Assembly: GCF_042453785.1 (NCBI RefSeq)
Contig: NC_091667.1
Span: forward strand, 35,952,001-36,016,000
Source: Malus domestica
Taxonomy: Eukaryota > Streptophyta > Magnoliopsida > Rosales > Rosaceae
Length of the DNA: 64,000 nt
Direction of reading: 5' to 3'
A program made the translations under genes and the position numbers. Under the pieces are notes generated by a model that saw only the letters and a list, made by a program, of their open reading frames with translations, was not told where the DNA came from and did no database searches. Below are positions 11,094 through 21,415 of this stretch, one piece after another; position 1 is the first letter of the stretch; every line of letters begins with the position of its first letter.

Positions 11094-12056
11094 ATGTTCT
11101 TCATTCCTTCGACGCCATTCCTCGACTCCGCCTTCGACGTTGCCACCTTACTATTCATCTCCGCCCTCATCGTCCTCTCCCTCCTCTCTCTCTCCTTCAT
11201 CTTCCACCTCTGCTTCAAGTCCCGCACAGCCCTCCACCTCCAGCACTTCAACGCCCTCTGGACCGTCCGATTCCTCCTTGTCATATTCATCATCTTCTGG
11301 TCCCTCAACGAGCTCCTCCGCATCCCCACCCTCCGCCGCACCTACCTATACCCTTTCCTCTCCGTCCTCGGCTCCTTCGAGGAGCCGCAGTTTTGCAAAA
11401 TTCACGTGGCCCTTTCGTTAGGGTTCTTCGAGCCCGCGTTCCTCGTCACCCTCCTCTTCCTCGTCGACGTCTCCACTGAAAAGAAGACCCCCAATGTCTC
11501 CTGGGCCATCGCCTTCGTCCTCGCCACGTGTCTTCCCATGCTTCTGGTGCAGGTCCTCTTCCTGTTCTTCCTCCCCTTCCACAAGCTCCACCTCCCGCTG
11601 CCGGAGATTTTGGTACGGAACTATGTCGTCCATAAGGTCGAGTACGGCGGCAGAATGGTTTCATGCACATACCCTTTGTTGAACACCATCATGTTCGCCG
11701 CATTCGGCGGCGCGTTCTCGATGTGGTTCTTGTTTTCATGCTGGAAGGTTTTATCCTTGGTGATCAACAAGGGGCTGAGGTTAAGGATTTACACCCTTGC
11801 TGCAACCGTATTGGTGCCGCTTCCGCTGCAGATTATTCTCATGGGGATGACCGTGTTGTGGAAGCCGGACCACCCAGCGTTCATAGCCGTCTCATTTGCT
11901 GCATTTTTGTCGACGCTCATTTGTGCAGCCCTGGGGCAGGGAATTTTGGTCATTAAGCCCATCGTGGACTCTTTGGCTGCCGGAGGGGATTGCTGCCGCT
12001 GGAATGGGAAGCCAAAGACGACGGAGGGGGTGGAGATAGCTGTGTCGGCTGATTAA
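11094..12056 (+). CDS. Plant-specific seven-span membrane protein, function unknown
   Basis: Intronless gene, 320 residues from the ATG at 11094. The frame is open a little further upstream, but without another ATG. Seven hydrophobic segments are visible: about residues 16-41, 55-74, 104-125, 131-160, 195-217, 231-256 and 263-290. Short charged loops lie between them and a hydrophilic tail follows (CCRWNGKPKTTEGVEIAVSAD). The motif HFNALWTVRFLL and the FEEPQFCKIHVALSLGFFEP loop resemble a family of uncharacterised plant transmembrane proteins. I know no reaction or ligand for it. The coding part is much GC-richer than its surroundings (many C-ending codons), usual for an intronless plant gene. 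It is probably in the plasma membrane or endomembranes, by inference. Confidence 0.88.
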   Translation: MFFIPSTPFLDSAFDVATLLFISALIVLSLLSLSFIFHLCFKSRTALHLQHFNALWTVRFLLVIFIIFWSLNELLRIPTLRRTYLYPFLSVLGSFEEPQFCKIHVALSLGFFEPAFLVTLLFLVDVSTEKKTPNVSWAIAFVLATCLPMLLVQVLFLFFLPFHKLHLPLPEILVRNYVVHKVEYGGRMVSCTYPLLNTIMFAAFGGAFSMWFLFSCWKVLSLVINKGLRLRIYTLAATVLVPLPLQIILMGMTVLWKPDHPAFIAVSFAAFLSTLICAALGQGILVIKPIVDSLAAGGDCCRWNGKPKTTEGVEIAVSAD

Positions 12057-12828
12057 CTAAATCATTTATTGGATGTAAATTACAACACAATGCATTCGAT
12101 GATGACGATGAGGAGGAAGACTAGTTGTTCTAGTTAGAATTATGAGGGCCTTTCGGTCACTTCACCATTCAAGAAATCTTTGTTTCTTTTTTGGGTAATT
12201 AAGTACAAACATATATGGAGGAATTCAGAAGAGGAAAATGTGAAGCTCGTATGCATGAATGTTTGATGTGTTTTCCTTTCTTCTCCCTCTATATTTGGTA
12301 TAAAATTTTCTTTTTCTTTAATTTTGGCTAAATTACTACAAATTGTGATGATGAAATGAGAAAATCATGTGTTGTCACACATTACTTTTCAAGTCTTCAA
12401 GCGTTTATTGTTCCCATACCAATGTCCTACTATACACATTTATATATAAATATGTATGAAATATTCAAGCTGCTGCATGTTTATGTTATGGGGATTGGAT
12501 GGAATGATTTAAATAGTTCATTTGGTTCTTTATTTAGTTTTTCAAAAGGATATTGAATAGTTGCGGGTAAATGATTTGTGTGAGATAAAGTAATATATAA
12601 CGAAACTCAACTCACAACATGTCTCTAGTCATAACTATCTACTTATACAGTTACGATATTTCGATTATGAAGATTAAATCATGTTGATGCTTCAATCTAG
12701 ATGAAATAGACTTTCAGAGATTCATGCATATATCTTATGTACAAAGTTGCAAACAATTGATAATACTTATGCCCACAATAATAGTTAATTTCTCTAGTAC
12801 CACTCATATTTTCTAATTCTTAATTTTT
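12057..12828. other. Intergenic downstream of the membrane protein gene
   Basis: Contains the likely 3' untranslated region (to about 12350, with several AATAAA-like strings) and then AT-rich DNA with no coding blocks. Confidence 0.5.
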
Positions 12829-13030
12829 TTTAAAGGAAATCAACTAGTAGTTTTGCCAGTTTACCTTTTTAAATGTCTGAAATACTCATATAGGCATTTC
12901 AGTGTTCATAGTCAGTATCATGTGATTCACTAGCACTAGAGATTGAATCAAGAACGCGCCGTGTGGAATACAGGCCTAAAATTCGTCCCAACCACTAAAT
13001 CACCCCGTGGCTGAAACCATTCTTTCTAAT
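12829..13030 (-). repeat. Degenerate tRNA-derived SINE copy
   Basis: Shares the layout of the better copies at 29326-29522 and 42103-42302: an A-rich tail read as TTTTTTTAAAGGA on the plus strand, the internal AGGCATTTCAGT block, and an end at CCCCGTGGCTG. It is clearly older than the other two. No target duplication could be found. Confidence 0.45.
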
Positions 13031-13511
13031 GAACCCGAAATTTTTCACTTGTAACAACATATTTTTTGTAGTATAATTTTCATAATATTTTACTCAACTG
13101 ATTTCCATTGTCATGAATTCCAGTTCAAGCCCATTGAGAAATGCTCCTCATTATATTGGCGGCCTGGTTATGCGATTGGATTGGACTTCTCCATGTCTGT
13201 CATTTAGTACCAAACCCAAATATTGAGCAGAGACGACCAGCAATTGCCCAACTCATACTTTCATGTATCAATGTTCATAATTTTAATCTAAATTACACTT
13301 TCTGTTTTATGTTATTTTCCGGTACAATTTTGTTTTGTTTAATGTACAACATGAAGTGCAGATTTTGATCATAAAGAAAAGGAAAAACGTCGACATATAA
13401 TACAATTAGAATGTGTGTGCAACGATACAACTGTAGTTTTATAAAATTATATAAGGATTTGGGAAGCTAATGTGTGCGATGTTGGACGCTTTTTATTTCT
13501 TTACTGAGGCA

Positions 13512-13690
13512 GAAACTCGGGGCAAAAAAAGGTAGAGGAAGATCCAAGAACACTTGGAAAGAGATTTTAAGAAAAGACACAGAGTAGTTGGAGCTCACAA
13601 AAGGCTTTGCGTAAAACAAAGTGCAGCATCGTTCTAGAATTCATACAAATGACCATACTTAGTGGCATGAGACTTTATTGTTGTTATTTT
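13512..13690 (+). mobile_element. LINE remnant (C-terminal region of its second ORF)
   Basis: In one frame the sequence reads RGRSKNTWKEILRKD, then LELTKGFA, then a block ending RSRIHTNDHT and WHETLLLL. This matches the conserved tail of plant LINE reverse transcriptase proteins (GRPKKTW, W..RIH.ADP). In-frame stops follow RKDTE, GFA and NDHT, so it is dead. The 3' end runs into a TTGTTGTT-type tail typical of plant LINEs. The rest of the element is missing. Confidence 0.6.
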
Positions 13691-13932
13691 ATTTATTAAT
13701 ATTTTGACCAGTAAAATTTGGAATATGAATAAGAAAGAAAAAGAAACAACCATATGATCATTCATGAAATTTGAAATAGTTCTCCACAAAAAATTGCGCA
13801 CCTAACTTAGTGCGTTCATATTGATTATTCTTTGTCCCAAAGCAAAGTTCCCATTCATATTTTGTTTTTAAAAAAATGTTCCCATTCATATTTTTTATAT
13901 ATAGTTTTGTGTTAAACTTATAGAGCACATTA

Positions 13933-14488
13933 GAGCATCTTCAAAAGAAATTTAAAAATGTCAGTGAGCATCCAACCGGTAAGCCAAATGCTGACTTGGA
14001 CTGAAGGAGGAGCTTCTAGCGTAAAAAATAACAGCAAGAAAGGTTGATGCCAAATTATTTTTAATTTGATTAAGGGTAAGAGTAGGGCATACCATGAATA
14101 CAACCTATTTTGTGGAAAGGGATCCTCTTCGGATCCGTTTCTCATAATCCACCAAATCAGAGAATCCATGCCATTGAAATTTGATTCAATGACTAATGTT
14201 ATTATAACTTTTAAAGTGGCCCCCTATTTGTAGTTGTTGGATCAAATTTCAATGACACGTATTCCCTAATTTAGTAGATTAGGAGGAAGGGATCCGAAGA
14301 GGATGCCTTTCCTTCTTTTGTTTCTTTGAAATAGTTACTTGCCACCTTCTTTAATAAATAACTCATAAATATTACAAAACATAAAAATATCGGGTGGATT
14401 AAGAAGTTTTGCATGATGCGAAATTGCCACATGAGTCATCAAATTTAGAATTGATGTTTTAGATTTGACATCTTCTTTGGATATGCTC
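13933..14488. mobile_element. Tourist/PIF-like MITE hosting another MITE
   Basis: Begins GAGCATCTTCAAAAG and ends as its inverted counterpart CTTTGGATATGCTC. Flanked by TTA on both sides (13930-13932 and 14489-14491), the 3-bp duplication expected of PIF/Harbinger elements. No coding capacity. The length (556 bp) is inflated by a second MITE at 14114-14312. A relative lies at 16975-17380. Confidence 0.65.
14114..14312. mobile_element. Palindromic Mutator-like MITE nested in the PIF-like MITE
   Basis: 199-bp element with 23-bp terminal inverted repeats (14114-14136 and 14290-14312) that differ at one base. The repeats start GGAAAGG and include CTCTTCGGATCC. The 9-bp flanks CTATTTTGT and TTCTTTTGT match at 7 positions, consistent with a decayed 9-bp target duplication. 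The core contains TTATTATAACTTTTAAAGTG, shared with related copies at 56658-56854 and 42908-43060. Confidence 0.75.
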
Positions 14489-16974
14489 TTAGCTGGTCTC
14501 GCATGTATTTTTGAACTTGTTGAATCATTTTCAGTTGGGTAAATGTAGTTTCCCGTTTATGGAGAGATTTTTCAATGTGTCCATAACACGGACACATACA
14601 TCATGTATCATTATACAAGTAGAGGGTTAATTGAAAAGAAAAAAAATATTCTCTCAACTTATATAATAACATATGGTATTTCATGTTTCAGATACATTAA
14701 AAAATCTCTCCCGTTTCAGATATCAACTTTTAAATATGTTACTCAACATTTTGTTACCACATGAATTCTAGTTTACGAAAAGGGCAAATCGAACGTACAT
14801 TCAAGAGACTCATAAAACCAGGAATAATGTTCTGGACCAGCCACTTGAAAAAAGGTCGAAAGCCCAAATTAGTTGGCTGTTACAATCAAGGTAGATGGCA
14901 CTAAATTATGAAAAATACACGTGGGCGGAAAAGGAAATGAATAATATTACTATTAATTAAATTAATCATAAATCCTGATATGACAGTTAAAATAATACGC
15001 TATTAATTTCTTCACAAGCTACTTATATTTGTAAATTGACAAACCAACTATTGGTTTAGCAATATTTTTCTTCGTAATATTGTATGATATCATAAGTTTA
15101 AGAATTCATATACTCTGTTGATTAAACTAAAAAAACGTAAACTAAGTCGTAAAATAGAATTACTGAACAAGGGGCATTATTTGTTGAATATTAAACTTGC
15201 CATATGTTTGAAGGGATTAGGATCTGCTTTACTTCATGCTTGTGTAAAAAGTTGGAGAAGAAAAAGAAAAAGAAAGCACACTCGCTCAATACTTTTCCTT
15301 TGATGCTCGACACAATCAGTAATCACCTCCCCTTCTGGTTGAGTCTTTTAACTTTTAAAAAAAAATAGCTAAACCATTATTAAATGGTCATGACTTGTTT
15401 GGAAGTATTGCTAAAATGAGAGAAAACGCTTTTAAAGAAAATGTTATTGAGTTTCAAAAACACTTGAAATACTTATGTAAGAAATACCAGTTATGTGCTT
15501 CTTCACATAAGCGTTTTAAGTGTTTTTTAAGAATTTATTTACATTTTTACTAAAATTTTGATCAAGGGGTTTCGGAATGGCCATCACAAAACTTGTGCAT
15601 CAATCAACCGCAGGAGTTTGTTGATTAATGCTAAATTTTCTACTTAAGAGGGGCCAAATTATGAGGAGCACAGGCATCTTTGTGGGCAACCCTACACAAT
15701 AGAAAATGCGCATGCGGACCTTTCTTAACAAGGATTTTGCAGTAATATCTTGCACAAAATTCGTTCCTACACTGGGATCACTGGAGTTGGGCATGGCCTC
15801 ATCTGGGGTAATACTAGGAGCACTTAAAAAATCAAGGGCAGTTCGGGTAGTTTAGAAGAAATTTTGGAACCGAAAACTAAACCACATCATACGTCCGATC
15901 CTTTTTTATAGAGATAATAAGACCAAAAATAAAAGTAATATAAAATGTTGATGTGGCTTAACCGTGACCACACAAACAGAATGACACTGGAGGGCAAAGA
16001 ATCTGCCTCCTACGAGATGCTGCACACAAATCGCTCGCAGTCTGCGTCCTCGGGGCCATTTTGTTTTGGTATGAGTTAAGGGGTACACAGTTAAGCAATT
16101 GTGGTTAATCTTGTTTTCTAGTAAAACAATGGGCAATTAACAGTATTTTATAAAGATAACGATAATGATAATGATAAGATATTTAAACCTAAAAATTTAA
16201 CTAAATTATGATGCTGACGTCCCTAATCGACAGAACTGGTCCAACCATGCTTGGACATGTTCATGGCATGTTACTAGACCGGCTTCATATGGTGTGACGC
16301 ACACGTGACACCTCATCGTCGGTCGCACTTTCCAATCGTATGGACCGCGCACAACTGCTGACGATGACGAGAAGCGTCTGCCACTCGTCGTCCACGTGGA
16401 TTTGATAGCTAAGCTGCATCCCCAAGATTTCAATCTCCCTTCATTTCCTCTATTTTTCCTTTTTATGAGAGGAGAATTCGTTTCTTTTACTTATTGTGGA
16501 ATCTCAAATGTATGATTTGACCCACACAAAAAAAAAATTAAAATCTGAAATGTTTGATTTTTTAGATGCGAATTCAAATTTGAACGTAAAATGACTGGAA
16601 ACAATTTTATGCATATTAGGATTTTTCTTTTCAAGTTCTTTCCCTTTCAGTCCTTTCATCTTATGTCTCACTTTCTACTTTTTCTTTCCCTCTTTATGAA
16701 TAAACGAACATAAGTTAACGTGGCTTCGTTGTGATGTTCAAATAGGAGGGAATCGGATGGGAGAAAAAATTTAAAATAAGAAAATCCTACTTCATTCTAC
16801 AGTCATTCTAACCTGTGCATACCAAAAAAATTTCATAATTTTTCCACATTTAATTTTCTAAACATTCCTCCTAAAACGTTATCAAATTCTCCCTTATAAA
16901 GATTATTTTTGTTAACATATTAATTTATATAACCTTATTTGTTTTGATTGGAGTAATTAATATATACCTTATAA
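14489..16974. other. Intergenic, no gene supported
   Basis: Mostly AT-rich. A GC-richer stretch at about 15960-16070 and another at 16205-16420 (with a G-box-like ACACGTGAC near 16302) show no codon structure. Frames up to 76 codons here lack splice partners and known motifs. Confidence 0.5.
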
Positions 16975-17380
16975 GAGCATTTCCAAATGAGACGTCAAAT
17001 TTAAAACATCAAATTTCAATTTGATGGCTGACTTGGCAATTTGACATATTGTCAATATTTTCTTTCTACTCAATACGTCAAAATTTATTGCTTCATTAAT
17101 TCTTTTTTAAAACAAAATTAATAATAGTTGGGTTGTTATTGGTTTAAAAATAATAAAATATTACTTAAATATGCTAGCATTTAAGGTAAGATAAGTGGAA
17201 TGCATTTGGAATAGCAAAAATCAAATTTGGAGGCAGCTTCATATTTGACATCTCTTTATTCATGTCAACTTAGCCTTCTTTTTCATGTCAATTTTGACAT
17301 CTTGATTAGAGTAAATGGTATGTTATTTGTTACTGTTATATGTTTATGTGACATTTTTGACATCTCCTTTAGAGATGGTC
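16975..17380. mobile_element. Tourist/PIF-like MITE
   Basis: Starts GAGCATTTCCAAATGAGACG and ends as the imperfect inverse, CTCCTTTAGAGATGGTC. Flanked by TAA on both sides (16972-16974 and 17381-17383). Same family type as 13933-14488. Several TTTGACAT/ATGTCAAA strings lie inside, and there is no coding capacity. It lies about 250 bp upstream of the SAUR core promoter and could contribute promoter sequence. Confidence 0.65.
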
Positions 17381-17630
17381 TAAGTTTTGGAAAGATAGAA
17401 ACAAATTTGCAATTGCTATTTACATTTTCCTTCCACATATACCGAATGCAAATTAGTAACTGCCATAAAATAAAAAAGTCAAATAAATAGTAATTAGCAG
17501 GCGCGTTTTGTAATGTTTTCCTATATAAGTTTATTAGTTGTAACCTTCCAGGACTTCTCCAGCTTTTTCCTATCTCTATCCTTTTCCTTTGTGTATAAGG
17601 TCAGCAAGCCATAGCTCCTACGGCAGCTAC

Positions 17631-17638
17631 TTTATAAA
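17631..17638 (+). promoter_or_regulatory. TATA box of the SAUR gene
   Basis: TTTATAAA, 296 bp before the SAUR start codon. It is followed by a CT-rich leader (17645-17690), as in many plant core promoters. An alternative weaker string, GTATAAG, lies at about 17593. Confidence 0.55.
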
Positions 17639-17693
17639 GACCAAACCCTCCCTCTTCAAGAACCCCTCACCTTCTCCATTTCCATCAACATTT

Positions 17694-17824
17694 ATGTTGG
17701 TTGTTGAATCCGATCAGATATCATGAGCAATATTCCGAGATCGTTAACCGACTCCGCCCTAACCTTGTTCAATCTCGCCATCTCCGCTTCCGATCCGTGG
17801 CCATTTTCTTTCCTCTTCTTATAG
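17694..17824 (+). other. Two overlapping upstream ORFs in the SAUR leader
   Basis: The first runs 17694-17726 (10 residues plus stop). The second runs 17723-17824 (33 residues). Its ATG overlaps the stop of the first as ATGA, a termination-reinitiation arrangement. Both lie between the TATA box and the SAUR start. They would lower or condition SAUR translation if they are in the mRNA, which is inference. Confidence 0.5.
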
Positions 17825-17926
17825 TCCTAATTCAACAGCTTCAAGTTTTCCCAGTGTTTTCTTGCTCTCTAGGGTTTCCTGGTTTTTCAGGTTTTTCGAG
17901 TTTTTGATATTCTTGGATTCGAAAAG

Positions 17927-18331
17927 ATGGGGTTTATCGCCGCCGACAGGGACAGCAAGCACCACCACAACCACCTGAACTTCCACCTCCACCTCCATTT
18001 CCCCCACCTTCTCCATCACCACCACGACAAGAACAGCAAGGAGCTGAAAGACATCCCGAAAGGGTGTATGGCGGTGATGGTTGGCCAGGGGGAGAATCAG
18101 CAGAGGTTTGTGATTCCAGTGATCTACATCAACCACCCTCTCTTCATGCAGCTGCTGGAGGAGGCCGAGAAAGAGTACGGATTCGATCACAAAGGTCCGA
18201 TCACTATTCCTTGCCACGTGGAGGAGTTTCGCACCGTTCAAGGCATGGTGGACAGGGAGACTTCATTCCACGGTCATCATCACCATCACAACCACCACCA
18301 TCAGCACCATGCCTGGTGTTTTAGGGTTTGA
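17927..18331 (+). CDS. SAUR: SAUR-family auxin-responsive protein (SAUR32-like)
   Basis: Intronless, 134 residues. The SAUR domain spans about residues 41-108, with the signature DIPKGCMAVMVGQ, then RFVIPVIYINHPLF, LLEEAEKEYGF and PITIPCHVEEF. SAUR proteins bind and inhibit PP2C.D phosphatases, which keeps plasma-membrane H+-ATPase active and promotes cell expansion (family knowledge). Both ends are His-rich: HHHNH and HLHLHFPHLLHHHH before the domain and a 12-His cluster near the C-terminus, which ends AWCFRV. These tails resemble SAUR32-type proteins. The ATG at 17927 is the first in frame after the leader. Upstream ORFs are noted separately. Confidence 0.93.
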   Translation: MGFIAADRDSKHHHNHLNFHLHLHFPHLLHHHHDKNSKELKDIPKGCMAVMVGQGENQQRFVIPVIYINHPLFMQLLEEAEKEYGFDHKGPITIPCHVEEFRTVQGMVDRETSFHGHHHHHNHHHQHHAWCFRV

Positions 18332-18702
18332 TTAAATGTTGATTAGGAAGATTATTATGTGAGGCCTTGGATTCTTTGGGACCTCGTAATATTATTAAAC
18401 AGTTAAATATAATTTTTGTTCTTGATGATGTGTTATGGATTATTGATAAAGATGAACTGAATATATAAAAATAAAAGTAGGAAGGAAAGTTGCTGGTCGT
18501 TGGAGATAAGAAACCAAACAAACGTTTAGGACACGGTCCTAAGCAAGGGTGGGTGCGGGCCTGTGGAGGCTTACCTTCTCACAGCCATCAGATTTATTTT
18601 GTGTGTTGGATTTTATTTGGAACTTTGCCCCACAACCTTGGATGTCATATCGTGTGTGACACATTGTCAAATAAGTTTTGGCGGTATTTTCTTCACTTGT
18701 AA
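18332..18702. other. Intergenic, SAUR 3' region
   Basis: Probable 3' untranslated region of the SAUR gene, then unrelated DNA up to the Cassandra LTR. No gene seen. Confidence 0.5.
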
Positions 18703-18792
18703 TGTCACATCCCGGGCTTGACTCCGCTGTAACACGATATTGTCCGCTTTGGGTTCCGACCACGCCCTCACGGTTTTGTTTCTAGGAACTCA

Positions 18793-18883
18793 CACGATAA
18801 CTTCCCAGTGGGTCATCCATCATGGGATTGCATGAGATTGCTCTCGAACTCGCTTAACTTTGGAGTTCCGATGGAACCCGAAG
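18793..18883 (-). repeat. 5S rRNA-derived segment in the Cassandra LTR
   Basis: Read on the minus strand, it carries the 5S-like blocks GAACTCC.AAGTTAAGCGAG and GATGG.TGACCCACTGGGAAG, which contain the region of the RNA polymerase III internal control boxes of 5S rRNA. This is a known component of Cassandra LTRs and not a functional 5S gene. Confidence 0.85.
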
Positions 18884-19075
18884 TCAGTGAGCTCCCAAAG
18901 GCCTTGTGTTAGGCAGATATGAGAATATACATATAAGGCATAGAAGATCCACTTCCCTGGGCGATGTGGGATGTTGCAATCCACCCCCTTTAGGGGCCTG
19001 ACGTCCTTGTCGGCACACTTTCGGCCAAGGATTGGCTTTGATACCAAATTGTCACATCCCGGCCCGGGCCCCCAC

Positions 19076-20893
19076 TGAAGGAATTATTTTGAAAAACATG
19101 TTCATTTGAATAACATCTATAGCATGCAATTAACAAATTAAAGGCGGAATCATGCTTGTATGCATTCAAAAACAAAACATTACCCATGAAATTCAAAGCC
19201 TAGTAGATTGGTGAACCAATAATCAACTCAAAAACAAAGTGAGTTGAAATTAATACCTTTGTAGATTCCTCTTTGCATAAGCAAAGGCTAATCACCCAAA
19301 GAGATAGGGCCTTCATTCCTTGCTTCTTAGATCCATGGATTTGGATGGAAGAATATGGTTCTCCTAGTTCCCAAAATTGAGAACCTCTAAGTCTCTTCAC
19401 CAAGGTTTGATTGTAGAAGAAATGAGTGACCTTGGAGTAGTAGGATTGCTAGATGTACCCTCCAAGGTGTTGGCCTCTTTAGAGAGAAAATGGAGAGACA
19501 ATTCTCACCAATTTTCCCCCAAAATAAACCCTTAATCACCTTAATGAATATTTGGCTATAAAGTCCTTTATATAGTCCCTTCAAATAAGTGACCTAAAGA
19601 ACCAAAACCCTAATTCATCTAACATGGCCGGCCTACCTATGGATTTTTGGGCTTTTGGGCCTTTGTGAATCTTTATTCATTAAGTTGTCATACAACTTAA
19701 GTCAATGGGCTTGACTTTCGAAGCCTATTGGGCCTTAAGGTCCAAAACTATCCCGAGGTCTTTAACGAACTTATTCGTTTGATTAATTAACATATTAATT
19801 AATCCTTGCCATAATTAAATGATTAAACCATTTAATCATTCTTACTCATTTCCGTTTAATCTTCAATCTCCACCTTTTATGGTGTGCGATCCATTAGGTT
19901 CCTTTTAGCGAGGCAGTGGGCGATTAAAACCATTTTACATCGATTGTGAATTGAAACAATTTTCAATTCTCCCTTTAGTGGTTATACACGTATAGGGCTT
20001 CCACAAACCATGGTTGACGCCTAGCAGCATGTCATGGTTACCCAAGCTAATCAGAAGAGGTTAGAGAACCTATTCAGTTCGGGATTACAAATGCAATACG
20101 GTCTTTCTCTAATCTAATACTCTTGACCACATTGTTTGATTTGATAGTTTATTTGTTCATGTATAATATCCAATGTGAATCGTTTGCTTATATGATTTCT
20201 TTGAATGTGATTTGGAACGCATTCCCTAATCTCATTCATACTCTGGCCAGAGATTCCAAATCATATCATAGAGTATTCTCCCTCAACTATTTGAAGGTTA
20301 GAGATCCCTTGTTGCGCATTCACTTGTCTCCATGACTAAGTGGCTTAACCCCAACGATGCCGTGACACCCCGAGGGGGTGAATTAGACATAATCAAAGAT
20401 TAAGGACTTAACCACAAGACAACTGTGATGCCTCAGGTCAAAGGACTACTTTGCATTATCCCAACCATGAGTTCTCATGTGACATGGAATATAAGAACTC
20501 TTCGTTGATCACGTTCAGTGGACTCATTCTCTATTGAGCACCTACGTACTTGTCTTGATGTCACACACACCAATGACTCGAGACTAATCACTCTCCCTGA
20601 GAGAAGACATAGTACGTACCGATCTTAACGGACTGTCAATGCCCAATTGACAATCCTATGATCAGGAACATTTAGGATGTGTCTACGAAAGAATGGTCTC
20701 ATGAATCTAACTTCATTAGATTGCATTCTCCCAATCACATATTCCTTGGACTTTATCGTTTAAGCATATAACATTTATATGAGACGGCTCAAACAATAAT
20801 CTTTGCCCTTTATTTGTAAAACTAGATTAGTTTAACATGTGAAATGTCCGTAAAGTATCATCACATGATTGGCTTTAGGGCACATTTCCAACA
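19076..20893 (-). mobile_element. 1.8-kb solo LTR inserted in the Cassandra LTR
   Basis: Begins TGAAGGAATT and ends TTTCCAACA on the plus strand, so it is TGTTGGAAA...TTCCTTCA on the minus strand. Flanked by the identical 5-bp duplication CCCAC (19071-19075 and 20894-20898). Joining the flanks across this insert restores a continuous Cassandra LTR, which proves nesting order. No primer site, polypurine tract or coding block is seen, so it is a solo LTR of a large LTR retrotransposon. The family is not certain. Confidence 0.82.
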
Positions 20894-21415
20894 CCCACCA
20901 CATCTCAGGCTCGACTCCGCCGTAGCATGATATTGTCCGTTTTGGGTCTTGACCACGCCCTCACGGTTTTTTTTATGGGAACTCAGACGAGAACTTCCCA
21001 GTGAGTCACCCATCATGGATATAAGGCATAAAGGATCCATCCCGTTTTAGGCGCGCCGCGCACCAAACATGAGACGGAATGTTTCGTCCCACTCCGTTCC
21101 GTTCTGTCCCGTCACACGTACCATACGGTATCTAAGGTCCGGAGGGGACCCAAATTTCCATACTACAAAGGATCGGTTACCCACCTTCGTACGGTGGTCC
21201 GTGTGAACGGATTCGCCTTTGACTTATGGACACATTATAATTCAACAACAAATAAACACTCCATAAAATATCACTTGATTCTAAGATCCATACTACATAT
21301 AGCGCGTCTCACGGTTTTGTTTATAGGAACTCAGACGAGAACTTCCCAGTGGATCACCCATCATGGATATAAGGCATAGAGGATCCACTCCCTTGGGCAA
21401 TGTGTGATGTTACAT
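20894..21415 (-). repeat. Partial Cassandra LTR blocks around unrelated DNA
   Basis: The remainder of the second Cassandra LTR runs from 20894 to about 21041. After about 260 bp of GC-richer unrelated sequence, a similar LTR end block recurs at about 21305-21415. 20959-21037 and 21308-21388 match closely in the same orientation. This points to a local duplication or a second, overlapping Cassandra copy. Confidence 0.65.

Larger units (their letters stand above)
18703..21415 (-). mobile_element. Cassandra TRIM element, interrupted and partly repeated
   Basis: Short non-autonomous LTR element whose LTR contains 5S rRNA-like sequence, the hallmark of Cassandra. On the minus strand the 3' LTR is 18703-18978 (TG...CA), followed by a purine tract (minus strand of about 18979-18992), a very short internal part, a methionine-tRNA-type primer site (TGATACCA on the plus strand, 19039-19046), and the other LTR from 19050. 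That second LTR is split by a solo LTR (19076-20893) and resumes at 20894. Further partial LTR sequence lies at about 21305-21415. There is no protein-coding capacity, as normal for this family. The copy is fossil. Confidence 0.88.

Noticed and set aside
11066-11670. Several frames antisense to or shifted within the seven-span protein gene
   Set aside because: Shadows of a GC-rich coding sequence. Ser/Pro or Arg-rich low complexity.
18793-18883. A functional 5S rRNA gene
   Set aside because: Short and diverged, and embedded in an LTR with primer site and purine tract. It is the standard Cassandra component.
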